Shown: positions 1 through 8,157 of the stretch, in pieces
How the letters are laid out: each line of letters starts with the position of its first letter
How positions within the stretch are numbered: position 1 is the first letter of the stretch
Assembly (NCBI GenBank): GCA_027045875.1
Contig: JALUAG010000043.1
Location: forward strand, 1 to 56,790
DNA length: 56,790 nucleotides
Direction of reading: 5' to 3'
DNA from: Alphaproteobacteria bacterium
GTDB taxonomy: Bacteria; Pseudomonadota; Alphaproteobacteria; Geminicoccales; Geminicoccaceae
Notes under the pieces: generated by a model
What the model was told of the DNA's origin: nothing
The model's database searches: none
What the model saw: only the letters and a program-made list of their open reading frames with translations
Position numbers and translations under genes: made by a program

Positions 1-431
1 GCTTCCGGGCGGCCGTCGGGCCCGCGACCTGCCGCCCGATCCCGCCTGGTACGCCGACTGTCCGCGGTGCCGGCTCCCGAAGTCGCGCGAGCCGGCCGAG
101 GGCCGGGGGGTGAACCGTCGGCAGCCGTCGGCCGATCCCGCCGTCCGCGGATGAGCGCCGGCTCCCGGCCGGGTCCGCTATCGTGCGTACCGATGCGTGT
201 GCTCTTGTCGCAACCAGCCGGCGGCCGCTCGGGTCGGAGCACCATGAGAGCATGTGAGAATTGACGACCGCTACGTTGCGGGATGTCCGAGTGTCCCGAG
301 ACGGCAATCACCTGACAGTCTGGGCCGCGGGCCCGCGCCCCGTGAGGAGGCAGGCGGGCCGGCGGTGGCCGGGCCGCTCCCGGAGGGATGAAGGTGGTTC
401 TTGCGAAGCACCGACCTTTCGGGAGAACGAC
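1..431. other. Left-edge region, no confident gene
   Basis: No gene can be supported here. Plus-strand frame 2 is open from the window edge and stops at 151. Its translation contains WYADCPRCRLPKS and could be the last 50 or so residues of a gene entering from the left, but I recognise no family. From 152 to 431 I see only GC-rich sequence with short uninformative frames on both strands, just upstream of transposase debris. Confidence 0.3.
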
Positions 432-690
432 GTGACCACCGAGGACGAGCTAGCACGGAGGAAACCGAGTCTCCTACAGTTGGCGGCGGAGCTCGAGAAC
501 GTCTCCGGGGCGTGCCGGATCGTGGGGGCATTCGCGCCAGCAGTTCTACGCGATCCGCAGCAACGACCGGACCTGCGGCGTCGAGGGGCTGATCGACCGC
601 CTGCCCGGAGCCCGGGGGCCGCATCCCGATCGGGTGGCGAAGGAGGTCGAGGATGCGATCCTGTGCGGGTTCGCCATAAGGCTGTCGCGG
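432..690 (+). pseudogene. Broken IS481-like transposase, N-terminal fragment
   Basis: Starting at GTG 432 the translation reads TTEDELARRKPSLLQLAAEL and then ENVSGACRIVG. This is the helix-turn-helix start of an integrase-core transposase of the IS481 type. At about 530 the frame shifts, and the match continues in another frame as QQFYAIRSNDRTCGVEGLID, then RLPGARGPHPDRVAKEVEDA. The similarity then stops and the catalytic DDE domain is missing. The gene is dead through a frameshift and a 3' truncation. The assignment rests on recalled sequence patterns of this family. Confidence 0.65.
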
Positions 691-697
691 ATTCGCC

Positions 698-838
698 ATG
701 ACCGTGTCGCGCAACGTCAGAGAGCTCAAACACTACCGTACCATCGCCACCTGCCATCACAAGCTCGGCAGCAACTTCCTCGCCGCCATCGCTCTCGCCG
801 CAATCCGCCTCCGGATCGAACGTCATCATGAGTTCACG
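698..838 (+). pseudogene. IS5-like transposase C-terminal remnant
   Basis: This frame reads RNVRELKHYRTIATCHHKLG and then SNFLAAIALAAIRL, which matches the usual C-terminal tail of IS5-family transposases (R-x-K-x-x-R-x-IATRYDK-x-x-x-x-FLAA-x-x-LAA). Nothing upstream supplies the rest of the protein. The fragment abuts the IS481-like remnant, so the locus looks like a nest of decayed insertions. No terminal inverted repeats could be identified. Confidence 0.6.
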
Positions 839-1074
839 ACCTCGCCCGTCCAGGGACCGCGCTGCGTCGGGATCGCGGAACCACCCGGGGGTCTTGTGCC
901 TGGCCCATCGATCGACTTGCCCCGCCCGTTGCCGGGGGTGCGACCGGCTCCGAGCCCGCCGCGCCGGTGCGGGAGCAGCCGTCGCGGCGTGGGAAGGTGT
1001 TGTCGCGGGCCCGGGATGGTTGGTATCTGCTGCGAACGTCCCGAAGCGCGGCGAGACGGCCGGGGAGGAGGGCC

Positions 1075-1446
<372 letters not shown>

Positions 1447-1454
1447 GCCGTCCC

Positions 1455-3536
1455 GTGCGCCGCGCCCGGCTTCTCCTCTGGTCGGCCTTCCTGGGCACGG
1501 GCGGGGCGACGGCGCTGCTCGCCTGGTGGGCGGCGCAGCGGCTGATCGCGGCCGATCCCGGCGCGGCGCGACTGCTCGGTCTCGCCGGTCTGGGCGGCGT
1601 CCTGCTGACGGCGTTCCTGGCCTTTCTCCTCGATCGCCGCTTCCTGCTGCCGCCGCAGGTCCTCGCCCGCGATCTCGAATTGCGTCTCGAGAACCGGGGT
1701 CGCGGGCCGACGCTTCCCCCCGACTCCCTGCTCGCCCCGCTGCTGCCGGCCCTCTCCCGCCTGTTCGCCCGCCTCGCGGAGGTGGAGCGCCATCTCGAGG
1801 GGGCGCGCGCCGAGGCCACCCGGGCCCTCGAACGGGAGCGGCAGCGCCTCGCCGCCATCCTCCGCGATCTCGCCGAGGGTCTGATCTGCTGCGGGGCCGA
1901 CGGCAGGATCCAGCTCTACAACGACGCCGCCCGCGAGATCCTGGGCGCGCCGCCCGGGTTGGGGCTGGGGCGCCCCTATCATCTCGTGCTCGACCGGCTC
2001 GCCCTCGACCATCACCGGCGCCTGCTGCGCGACGCCGCCCGGGAGGGCGAGGTGCCGCCGGTGAGCCAGCCCTTCCTCTGCTCCACCGCCGAGGGGGATC
2101 GCGTCCTGCGCTGCCGGCTGAGCCTGCTTCAGGGCGAGGAGGAGGCCGGCGGGTTCGTGCTGGTGTTCGAGGACGCCTCGCGGCGGATCGCCGGCACCGA
2201 GACGGAACGCTTCCTCGAGGAGATGGACCGCGCCTGGCGCGGGCCGCTCGCGAGCCTGCGGGCGGCCAGCGAGATCCTCGCCGAGGCGCCGCGGGAGGGC
2301 AGCGAGCCCGCGACCTTCCTCCTCGTGGTGGAGGAGGAGACCGAGCGGCTCGAGCGCATCCTCGCCGATCTCTCCGAACGCGCGCGGCAGTTCGTGATCG
2401 CCCAGTGGCCGCTGTCCGATCTCGCCCTCGCCGATCTGGTCGTGCTGCTGCGCGAACGGCTGGCCGAGCGGGAAGTGCCGCTCGAACTGGTCGACCGGAC
2501 CGGCGAGATCTGGTGCAGCGGCGACAGCTTCCTGCTCGGGCAATGCCTGCTCGGCTTTCTGGAGGCCCTGGCGCGCGATTTCGGCGTACGCCGGGCCGAG
2601 CTCGGCGCGGCGGCGGCCGAGCGGGCGGTGGAGCTCGAACTCGCCTTCGCGGGCGCCACCCCGGACCGCGACTGGTTCCGCCGCTGGCGCGACGGCCCGC
2701 TGTTCGGCGCGCCCGGTGGCTTCACCCCCCGCGAGATCCTGCTCCGGCACGGTGCCCAGCCCTGGCTGGTGCCGGGCGAGGGGGGCGGCCGGCTGCATCT
2801 CGATCTGCCGCCGGCCACCGGCCTCCATCCCGTGGTGCGGCGCCGCGCGCTGCCGCCGCGACCGGAGTTCTACGATTTCGACCTGCCGGAGGTGGACCTC
2901 GAGGGACGGTTCGACCAGCCGCTGTCCCGCCTCGTCGCCGTCGCCTTCGATCTCGAGACCACCGGCCTCGATCCGGCCCGCGACGAGATCGTCCAGATCG
3001 GCGCCGTGCGCATCGTGGGCGGCCGCCTGCTCCGGGGCGAAAGCTTCGAGCAGCTGGTCGATCCGGGGCGCCCCGTTCCGCCCTCCTCGACCCGCTTCCA
3101 CGGTCTCACCGATGCGATGCTGGAGGGCGCGCCGCCGCCGGCGATCGCCCTCGCGCGCTTCAAAACCTTTCTCGGCGACGCCATACTGATCGCGCATAAC
3201 GCCGCTTTCGATGTCGCCTTTCTGCGACGCAAGAAGGAGCTGGCCGGCGTGCGCTTCGACAATCCGGTGCTGGACACGCTGCTGCTCTCGGCGCTGCTCG
3301 ACCCGGACACCGAGGACCACAGTCTGGACGCGGCGGCGGCCCGCCACGGCATCACCATCCGGGCACGCCACAGCGCCCTCGGCGATGCCATGGCCACCGC
3401 CGAGCTGTTCCTCGCCCTGGTGCCGCGGCTCGAGCGCCGGGGGATCGACAGTCTGGGCGCCGCGCTCGCCGCCTGCCGGCGGGAGGCGCGGCAGCGCCAG
3501 CGACTGATGGATGCCGCGGGGAGCGGCCATGACTGA
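1455..3536 (+). CDS. Membrane PAS/degenerate kinase-DnaQ exonuclease fusion
   Basis: The protein has 693 residues from GTG 1455. It has two N-terminal membrane segments (about 6-30 and 40-65), a charged helical linker, a PAS domain (about 130-240), and a HisKA-like helix pair reading DRAWRGPLASLRAASEIL. Where kinases have the phospho-histidine this protein has Ala-Trp, and the following ATPase-like region lacks a clear N box. The C-terminal third is a DEDDh 3'-5' exonuclease: FDLETTGLD at about 498, IAHNAAFDVAF, and RHSALGDAMATAEL near the end. DnaQ-like proteins with sensor-type N-termini are known beside symporter genes in proteobacteria. Their substrate is not settled. The longer upstream open frame is rejected because it runs through the receiver gene. 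Confidence 0.8.
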   Translation: MRRARLLLWSAFLGTGGATALLAWWAAQRLIAADPGAARLLGLAGLGGVLLTAFLAFLLDRRFLLPPQVLARDLELRLENRGRGPTLPPDSLLAPLLPALSRLFARLAEVERHLEGARAEATRALERERQRLAAILRDLAEGLICCGADGRIQLYNDAAREILGAPPGLGLGRPYHLVLDRLALDHHRRLLRDAAREGEVPPVSQPFLCSTAEGDRVLRCRLSLLQGEEEAGGFVLVFEDASRRIAGTETERFLEEMDRAWRGPLASLRAASEILAEAPREGSEPATFLLVVEEETERLERILADLSERARQFVIAQWPLSDLALADLVVLLRERLAEREVPLELVDRTGEIWCSGDSFLLGQCLLGFLEALARDFGVRRAELGAAAAERAVELELAFAGATPDRDWFRRWRDGPLFGAPGGFTPREILLRHGAQPWLVPGEGGGRLHLDLPPATGLHPVVRRRALPPRPEFYDFDLPEVDLEGRFDQPLSRLVAVAFDLETTGLDPARDEIVQIGAVRIVGGRLLRGESFEQLVDPGRPVPPSSTRFHGLTDAMLEGAPPPAIALARFKTFLGDAILIAHNAAFDVAFLRRKKELAGVRFDNPVLDTLLLSALLDPDTEDHSLDAAAARHGITIRARHSALGDAMATAELFLALVPRLERRGIDSLGAALAACRREARQRQRLMDAAGSGHD

Positions 3537-3732
3537 CGGCCGTGAGCGCATCCTCCTGGTGCTGGCGGTGCTGGCGAGTCTCGCCTTCGGCTATCCGGTG
3601 CTCGTGGTGGTGGACGCGCTCGCCGTCTGCTGCCTGCCGGGGCTGCTGCCGCTCTACCTGTTCCTGATCTGGGCACTGGTGATCGGGCTCGCGGCGCTCC
3701 TCGTCGTGCGGCGCCGGGAGGGGCGGCGGTGA
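3529..3732 (+). CDS. Small two-helix membrane protein
   Basis: This 67-residue protein has two hydrophobic stretches (about 8-33 and 38-60) and a basic tail, VVRRREGRR. Its ATG overlaps the preceding stop by 8 nt, and its own TGA overlaps the GTG of the symporter-kinase, so it is translationally coupled on both sides. Small membrane proteins are often found as partners of sodium/solute symporters, and position suggests a helper subunit here. I do not recognise a named family, so the function is inferred from context only. Confidence 0.7.
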   Translation: MTDGRERILLVLAVLASLAFGYPVLVVVDALAVCCLPGLLPLYLFLIWALVIGLAALLVVRRREGRR

Positions 3733-6443
3733 TCGGGACCCTCGTCGCCCTCCTCCTCTCCTTCGCCTATCTGGCACTGCTGTTCGGCATCGCCAACTAC
3801 GGCGATCGCAGCGCCGCCCGGGGCGACACCCTGATCGGCAGTCCCCTCGTCTACACGTTGAGTCTCGCCGTCTACTGCAGCGCCTGGACCTTCTTCGGCA
3901 GCGTCGGCCTCGCCGCCGAGGCCGGAGTGGCTTTCCTGCCCATCTATCTCGGTCCCACCGTGGTGGCGGTGCTGTTTCCCATCCTGCACGGCAAGATCCT
4001 CACCATCGCCAAGGCCTACGGCATCACCTCGATCGCCGATTTCATCGCCGCCCGCTACGGCAAGAGCAGTCTCCTGGGCGGCCTCGTGACCCTGGTCACC
4101 GTGCTCGGCACCATCCCCTACATCTCCCTGCAACTCAAGGCGGTGGCCAACAGCCTCGATACCATCTTCGCCGCCTCCTTGGACCAGCAGGCGAACGGGC
4201 CCGTTCCCGAGCCGGCGCTGATCGTCACCCTGGTGCTGGCGGCCTTCAGCATCCTGTTCGGCACCCGCCACATCGACGCCACCGAGCACCACGAGGGCAT
4301 GGTGCTGGCGATCGCCTTCGAGAGCCTCGTCAAGCTGGCCGCCTTCATCGCCGTCGGCCTGTTCGTGACCTACGGCATGTTCGACGGTTTCGGTGACATC
4401 TTCGGGCGGCTGGTCGAGGGTGGACGCGGCGAGCTGCTGACCTTCGGCGCCACCGGGCTCGGCTATGTCGACTGGGTGACCTACACCCTGCTCGCGGCGC
4501 TGGCCTTCCTCGCCCTGCCACGCCAGTTCCAGGTGGCGGTGATCGAGAACGTCGACAAGGACCATCTGCGCACCGCCACCTGGATGTTCCCCCTCTATCT
4601 GCTGGCGATCAACATCTTCGTCCTGCCGGTGGCGATGGCGGGGGCGGTGCTGGGCCGCGGCGGCGACACGCTGATGCTGGATCTGCCCCTGGCCGCGGGC
4701 AGCCAGACCTTCGCCCTCGTCGCTTACATCGGCGGGCTGTCGGCGGCCACGGCGATGGTCATCGTCGCCACCATCGCCGTCTCCACCATGATCTCGAACG
4801 ATCTCGTGATGCCGGCCCTGCTGCGGGTGGAACGGCTGCGCCTGGGCCAGCGTCACGATCTCTCGGCGCTGGTGCTGGCCATCCGCCGGGCCGCCATCTT
4901 CCTGCAGCTGCTGGCCGGCTACGCCTTCTTCCGGCTGGTCGCCGAGCGCATCGAGCTCGTCTCCATCGGCCTCATCTCCTTCGCCGCCATCGCCCAGCTC
5001 GCCCCCCTCATCCTGTTCGGCCTGTTCTGGCGCCAGGCCAGCCTAACGGGCGCCCTCTGGGGACTCACCGCCGGTTTCGCGGTCTGGTTCTTCACCCTCA
5101 TCCTGCCGGCGCTGGTGTTCGCCGGCTGGCTCGACCCGGCGATCCTGGAAGAGGGCCTCTTCGGCCTCTCGCTGCTGCGGCCCCAGGCGCTGTTCGGGCT
5201 CGAGGGTCTGACGCCGGTGACCCATGCGGTGCTGTGGAGCCTGGGTGCCAACACCCTGCTCATGGTGGTGGGCTCGCTGGCCACCCGGCCGAGCGATCTC
5301 GGCCGGCTGCAGGCGATCCTCTTCGTCGACGTCGAGCAGCGGCAGAGCTCGACCCGGCTGTGGCGGGGCGAGACCCGGGTGGCGGCGCTGCAGGATCTGC
5401 TCGTGCGTTTCCTCGGCCGCGAACGGGCGGTGCGCGTGTTCGCCCGGGAGGCGCTGCGGCGGGGCCGCTCGCTGCGGGCGGGGGATCGTGCCGACGCCGA
5501 ACTCGTCCAGCTCGCCGAGCGGCAGCTGGCGCGGGCCATCGGCGCCACTTCGGCACGTCTCATGGTAGCCTCCATCGTGCGCGGCGAGGTGATCGGTCCC
5601 GACGCCCTGCTCGAGATCCTCGACGAGACCTCCCAGGCGATCGAGTACAGCCAGAAGCTCGAGCAGAAGTCGCGCGAGCTCGAGCGCCTGACCGACGAGC
5701 TCCGGCGGGCCAACGAACGGCTGCGCCAGCTCGACCAGCTCAAGGACGATTTCATCGCCACCGTGAGCCACGAGCTCCGCACGCCCCTGACCTCGATCCG
5801 GTCCTTTTCCGAGATCCTGCTCGACAACCCCGAGCTGCCGGCCGAGCAGCAGCGCCATTTCGTCGACATCATCGCCCGCGAGAGCCAGCGGCTGACGCGC
5901 CTCATCGACGATGTGCTCGATCTCTCGAAGATCGAATCCGGCCGCATGGAATGGGAGGTGGCCGACCACGACCTGCGCCGCATCGTCGAGGAGGCGGTGG
6001 GCGCCTCCGAGGGGCTGATGCGCGAAAGCGGCATCCAGGTGACGGTGGAGTACGGGGTGCGGCGGGCGCCGGTGCGCTGCGACGGCGACCGCATCACCCA
6101 GGTGATGCTCAATCTGCTTTCCAATGCCGCCAAGTTCGTGCCCGTGCGGGGCGGGCGCATCCGGGTGGAGCTGCGGGGTCTCGGCAGCGAGTTCCTGGTG
6201 CGGGTGGAGGACAACGGTCCCGGCGTGCCGCCGCCGATGCGCGAGGCGATCTTCGAGAAGTTCCGCCAGATCGGCGGCTCGATGAAGGACAAGCCCCACG
6301 GCACCGGTCTCGGCCTCGCCATCTGCCGCGAGATCGTCCAGCATTTCGACGGCCGCATCTGGTGCGAGGAGGGACAGCTCGGCGGCGCCGCCATCTGCTT
6401 CACCCTGCCGGTGCGCGAGGCCGAGCTGCGGGCGGCGGAGTGA
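3729..6443 (+). CDS. Sodium/solute symporter-histidine kinase (CbrA-like)
   Basis: This 904-residue protein joins a transporter to a sensor kinase. Residues about 1-520 carry some 13 hydrophobic segments of the SLC5 sodium/solute symporter fold. A linker and a coiled coil (about 630-670) follow. The HisKA domain has SHELRTPLTSIRSFSE with the phospho-histidine at about 681. The HATPase domain shows NLLSNAAKF, VEDNGPGVP and GTGLGLAICREIV. There is no C-terminal receiver, so phosphate must go to a separate regulator, and the receiver encoded at the start of this operon is the obvious candidate. CbrA of Pseudomonas has this layout and responds to nutrient state. The substrate here is unknown. GTG 3729 overlaps the upstream stop. 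Confidence 0.88.
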   Translation: MIGTLVALLLSFAYLALLFGIANYGDRSAARGDTLIGSPLVYTLSLAVYCSAWTFFGSVGLAAEAGVAFLPIYLGPTVVAVLFPILHGKILTIAKAYGITSIADFIAARYGKSSLLGGLVTLVTVLGTIPYISLQLKAVANSLDTIFAASLDQQANGPVPEPALIVTLVLAAFSILFGTRHIDATEHHEGMVLAIAFESLVKLAAFIAVGLFVTYGMFDGFGDIFGRLVEGGRGELLTFGATGLGYVDWVTYTLLAALAFLALPRQFQVAVIENVDKDHLRTATWMFPLYLLAINIFVLPVAMAGAVLGRGGDTLMLDLPLAAGSQTFALVAYIGGLSAATAMVIVATIAVSTMISNDLVMPALLRVERLRLGQRHDLSALVLAIRRAAIFLQLLAGYAFFRLVAERIELVSIGLISFAAIAQLAPLILFGLFWRQASLTGALWGLTAGFAVWFFTLILPALVFAGWLDPAILEEGLFGLSLLRPQALFGLEGLTPVTHAVLWSLGANTLLMVVGSLATRPSDLGRLQAILFVDVEQRQSSTRLWRGETRVAALQDLLVRFLGRERAVRVFAREALRRGRSLRAGDRADAELVQLAERQLARAIGATSARLMVASIVRGEVIGPDALLEILDETSQAIEYSQKLEQKSRELERLTDELRRANERLRQLDQLKDDFIATVSHELRTPLTSIRSFSEILLDNPELPAEQQRHFVDIIARESQRLTRLIDDVLDLSKIESGRMEWEVADHDLRRIVEEAVGASEGLMRESGIQVTVEYGVRRAPVRCDGDRITQVMLNLLSNAAKFVPVRGGRIRVELRGLGSEFLVRVEDNGPGVPPPMREAIFEKFRQIGGSMKDKPHGTGLGLAICREIVQHFDGRIWCEEGQLGGAAICFTLPVREAELRAAE

Positions 6444-6445
6444 GA

Positions 6446-7465
6446 TCAGGCGGGCGGCGCCCGCCCCTCGAGGACGGCGGCGAACAGGGCGGGATCGACG
6501 TTGCCGCCCGACAGCACCACCACCGTGGTCCGCCCGCGGCCGTCGAAGCGCCCGGAAAGGACGGCCGCCAGCGCCACCGCGCCGCCCGGCTCGACCACGA
6601 TCTTGAGGGTCTCGAAGGCGAGGCGCATGGCCTCGGCCACCTCGGCGTCGGAGACCGCGAGCCCGCCGGCCAGGAGGCGGCGGTTGAGGGCGAAGGTGAG
6701 CGCGCCCGGGGTGGGCGCCAGGAGGGCGTCGCAGAGACTCTCCCCACCCGGCGGATTGGCCAGGCGCCGCCCGGCACGCAGCGAGCGGGCGGTATCGTCG
6801 AAGCCCTCGGGCTCGACGCTGTGGACGGCGATCCCGGGCAGGCAGGCGCGCAGCGCGAGGGCGCTGCCGCTCACGAGCCCGCCGCCGCCGCAGGGGAAGA
6901 GGGCGGCGTCGGGGAGGATGCCGCGGGCGAGGCACTGGCGGGCGATCTCGAGGCCGACCGTGCCCTGGCCGGCGATCACATGGGGGTCGTCGTAGGGGCG
7001 GACGAGGGTCGCACCGCGTTCGGCGGCGATCCGCTCGCCGATCTCCTCGCGCACCTCCCGGTCGCGGTCGTAGGTCACGACCCGGGCGCCCCAGGCCTCG
7101 GTGGCGGCGCGCTTGATGGCGGGCGCGTCCGCCGGCATGACGATACAGGCGGGAATGCCCAGGAGATGCGCCGCGCGGGCCACCCCCTGGGCGTGGTTGC
7201 CGGAGGAATAGGCAACGACGGCCGAGGCTGCGTGGCAGCGGAGCGCGTTGTAGGCGCCGCGGAACTTGAAGGAGCCCGTGTGCTGGAGCGGCTCCGGCTT
7301 GATCAGCAGCCGGCCGCCCACCCGCTCGTCGAGGCGCTCATGCGACAGGAGCGGCGTCCTGCGGGCGACACCGTGCAACCGCCGTGCGGCCGCCAGGACA
7401 TCGGCGAAGGTCGGGAGGGGAGCGTCCCCGCCATCCGTCGCCGCGGGCGCTCCGGCGGTGCTCAC
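6446..7465 (-). CDS. PLP-dependent threonine dehydratase/serine racemase-type enzyme
   Basis: This 339-residue fold-type II PLP enzyme has the Schiff-base lysine in TGSFKFRGAYNA, the substrate loop SSGNHAQGVA and the phosphate-binding loop CGGGGLVSG, with SGGN near the C-terminus. Family members deaminate threonine or serine, or racemise serine. There is no C-terminal ACT domain, so this is the catabolic or racemase form rather than the allosteric biosynthetic one. The GTG start (7465) overlaps the stop of the upstream hydrolase gene by 4 nt. A longer upstream open frame is rejected because it lies inside that gene. It ends 2 nt from the convergent kinase gene. Confidence 0.85.
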   Translation of the reverse strand: MSTAGAPAATDGGDAPLPTFADVLAAARRLHGVARRTPLLSHERLDERVGGRLLIKPEPLQHTGSFKFRGAYNALRCHAASAVVAYSSGNHAQGVARAAHLLGIPACIVMPADAPAIKRAATEAWGARVVTYDRDREVREEIGERIAAERGATLVRPYDDPHVIAGQGTVGLEIARQCLARGILPDAALFPCGGGGLVSGSALALRACLPGIAVHSVEPEGFDDTARSLRAGRRLANPPGGESLCDALLAPTPGALTFALNRRLLAGGLAVSDAEVAEAMRLAFETLKIVVEPGGAVALAAVLSGRFDGRGRTTVVVLSGGNVDPALFAAVLEGRAPPA

Positions 7466-8157
7466 GACGCCACCCCCAGCAGGGCAGGCAGCTCGGCGAG
7501 GCTCGGGATCTCGGCCGCGAACTCGCCCGGAAGCCGCTCGCACGGTGCTCCCGAGCGGTTGATCCATACTGCCCGAAACCCGAAGCTCGCGGCGCCATGG
7601 GCGTCCCAGGCGTTGGAGGAGAGGAAGGCGATCTCGCGGGCGGCGAGGCCGAGACTGCGGGTGGCCAGCATGTACACCTCGGGAGCGGGCTTGAACACGC
7701 CCACCTCCTCCACCGACAGCACCGCCTCCAGCCGGCCGCCGATGCCGGCACTGGCGACGCCGCTCGCCAGCATCTCCGGCGTGCCGTTGGACAGGATCGC
7801 GAGGCGGAGGCCGCCGGCCGCCAGCCGTTCGAGGGTAGCCGGCACTTCGGGATAGGGCGCGAGCCGGTCGTAGGCCGCGAGCAGACGGTCGCGCAGGCCC
7901 TCGTCGCCGATGCCGAGCGCTTCCATGGCATGGTCGAGGGCTTCCGCCGTGACGGTACGGAAATCGGCGTGCCGCCGCATCAGCGCCCGCAGCCAGGTGT
8001 ACTCGAGCTGCTTGCGCCGCCAGAGGGCGTCGAGGGCGTCCGCGCGCTCACCGAGGACCGCCTTCTCGCCGGCCACCGCCGAGGAGAAGTCGAGCAGGGT
8101 TCCGTAGGCGTCGAACACGCAGGCGCGGATCGGTTCGGGGTCGAGGGCGCGGCTCAC
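7462..8157 (-). CDS. Haloacid dehalogenase type II-like hydrolase
   Basis: This 231-residue HAD-superfamily enzyme has the nucleophile in VFDAYGTLLD, the second motif LSNGTPEML, and the type II signature FLSSNAWDAHGAASFGF followed by WINRSGAP. Known L-2-haloacid dehalogenases have this pattern and convert 2-haloacids to 2-hydroxyacids. Many related proteins act on phosphorylated or unknown substrates, so the substrate is not certain. It overlaps the transglycosylase gene upstream by 4 nt and the PLP enzyme gene downstream by 4 nt, so the three are probably co-transcribed. Confidence 0.85.
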   Translation of the reverse strand: MSRALDPEPIRACVFDAYGTLLDFSSAVAGEKAVLGERADALDALWRRKQLEYTWLRALMRRHADFRTVTAEALDHAMEALGIGDEGLRDRLLAAYDRLAPYPEVPATLERLAAGGLRLAILSNGTPEMLASGVASAGIGGRLEAVLSVEEVGVFKPAPEVYMLATRSLGLAAREIAFLSSNAWDAHGAASFGFRAVWINRSGAPCERLPGEFAAEIPSLAELPALLGVAS

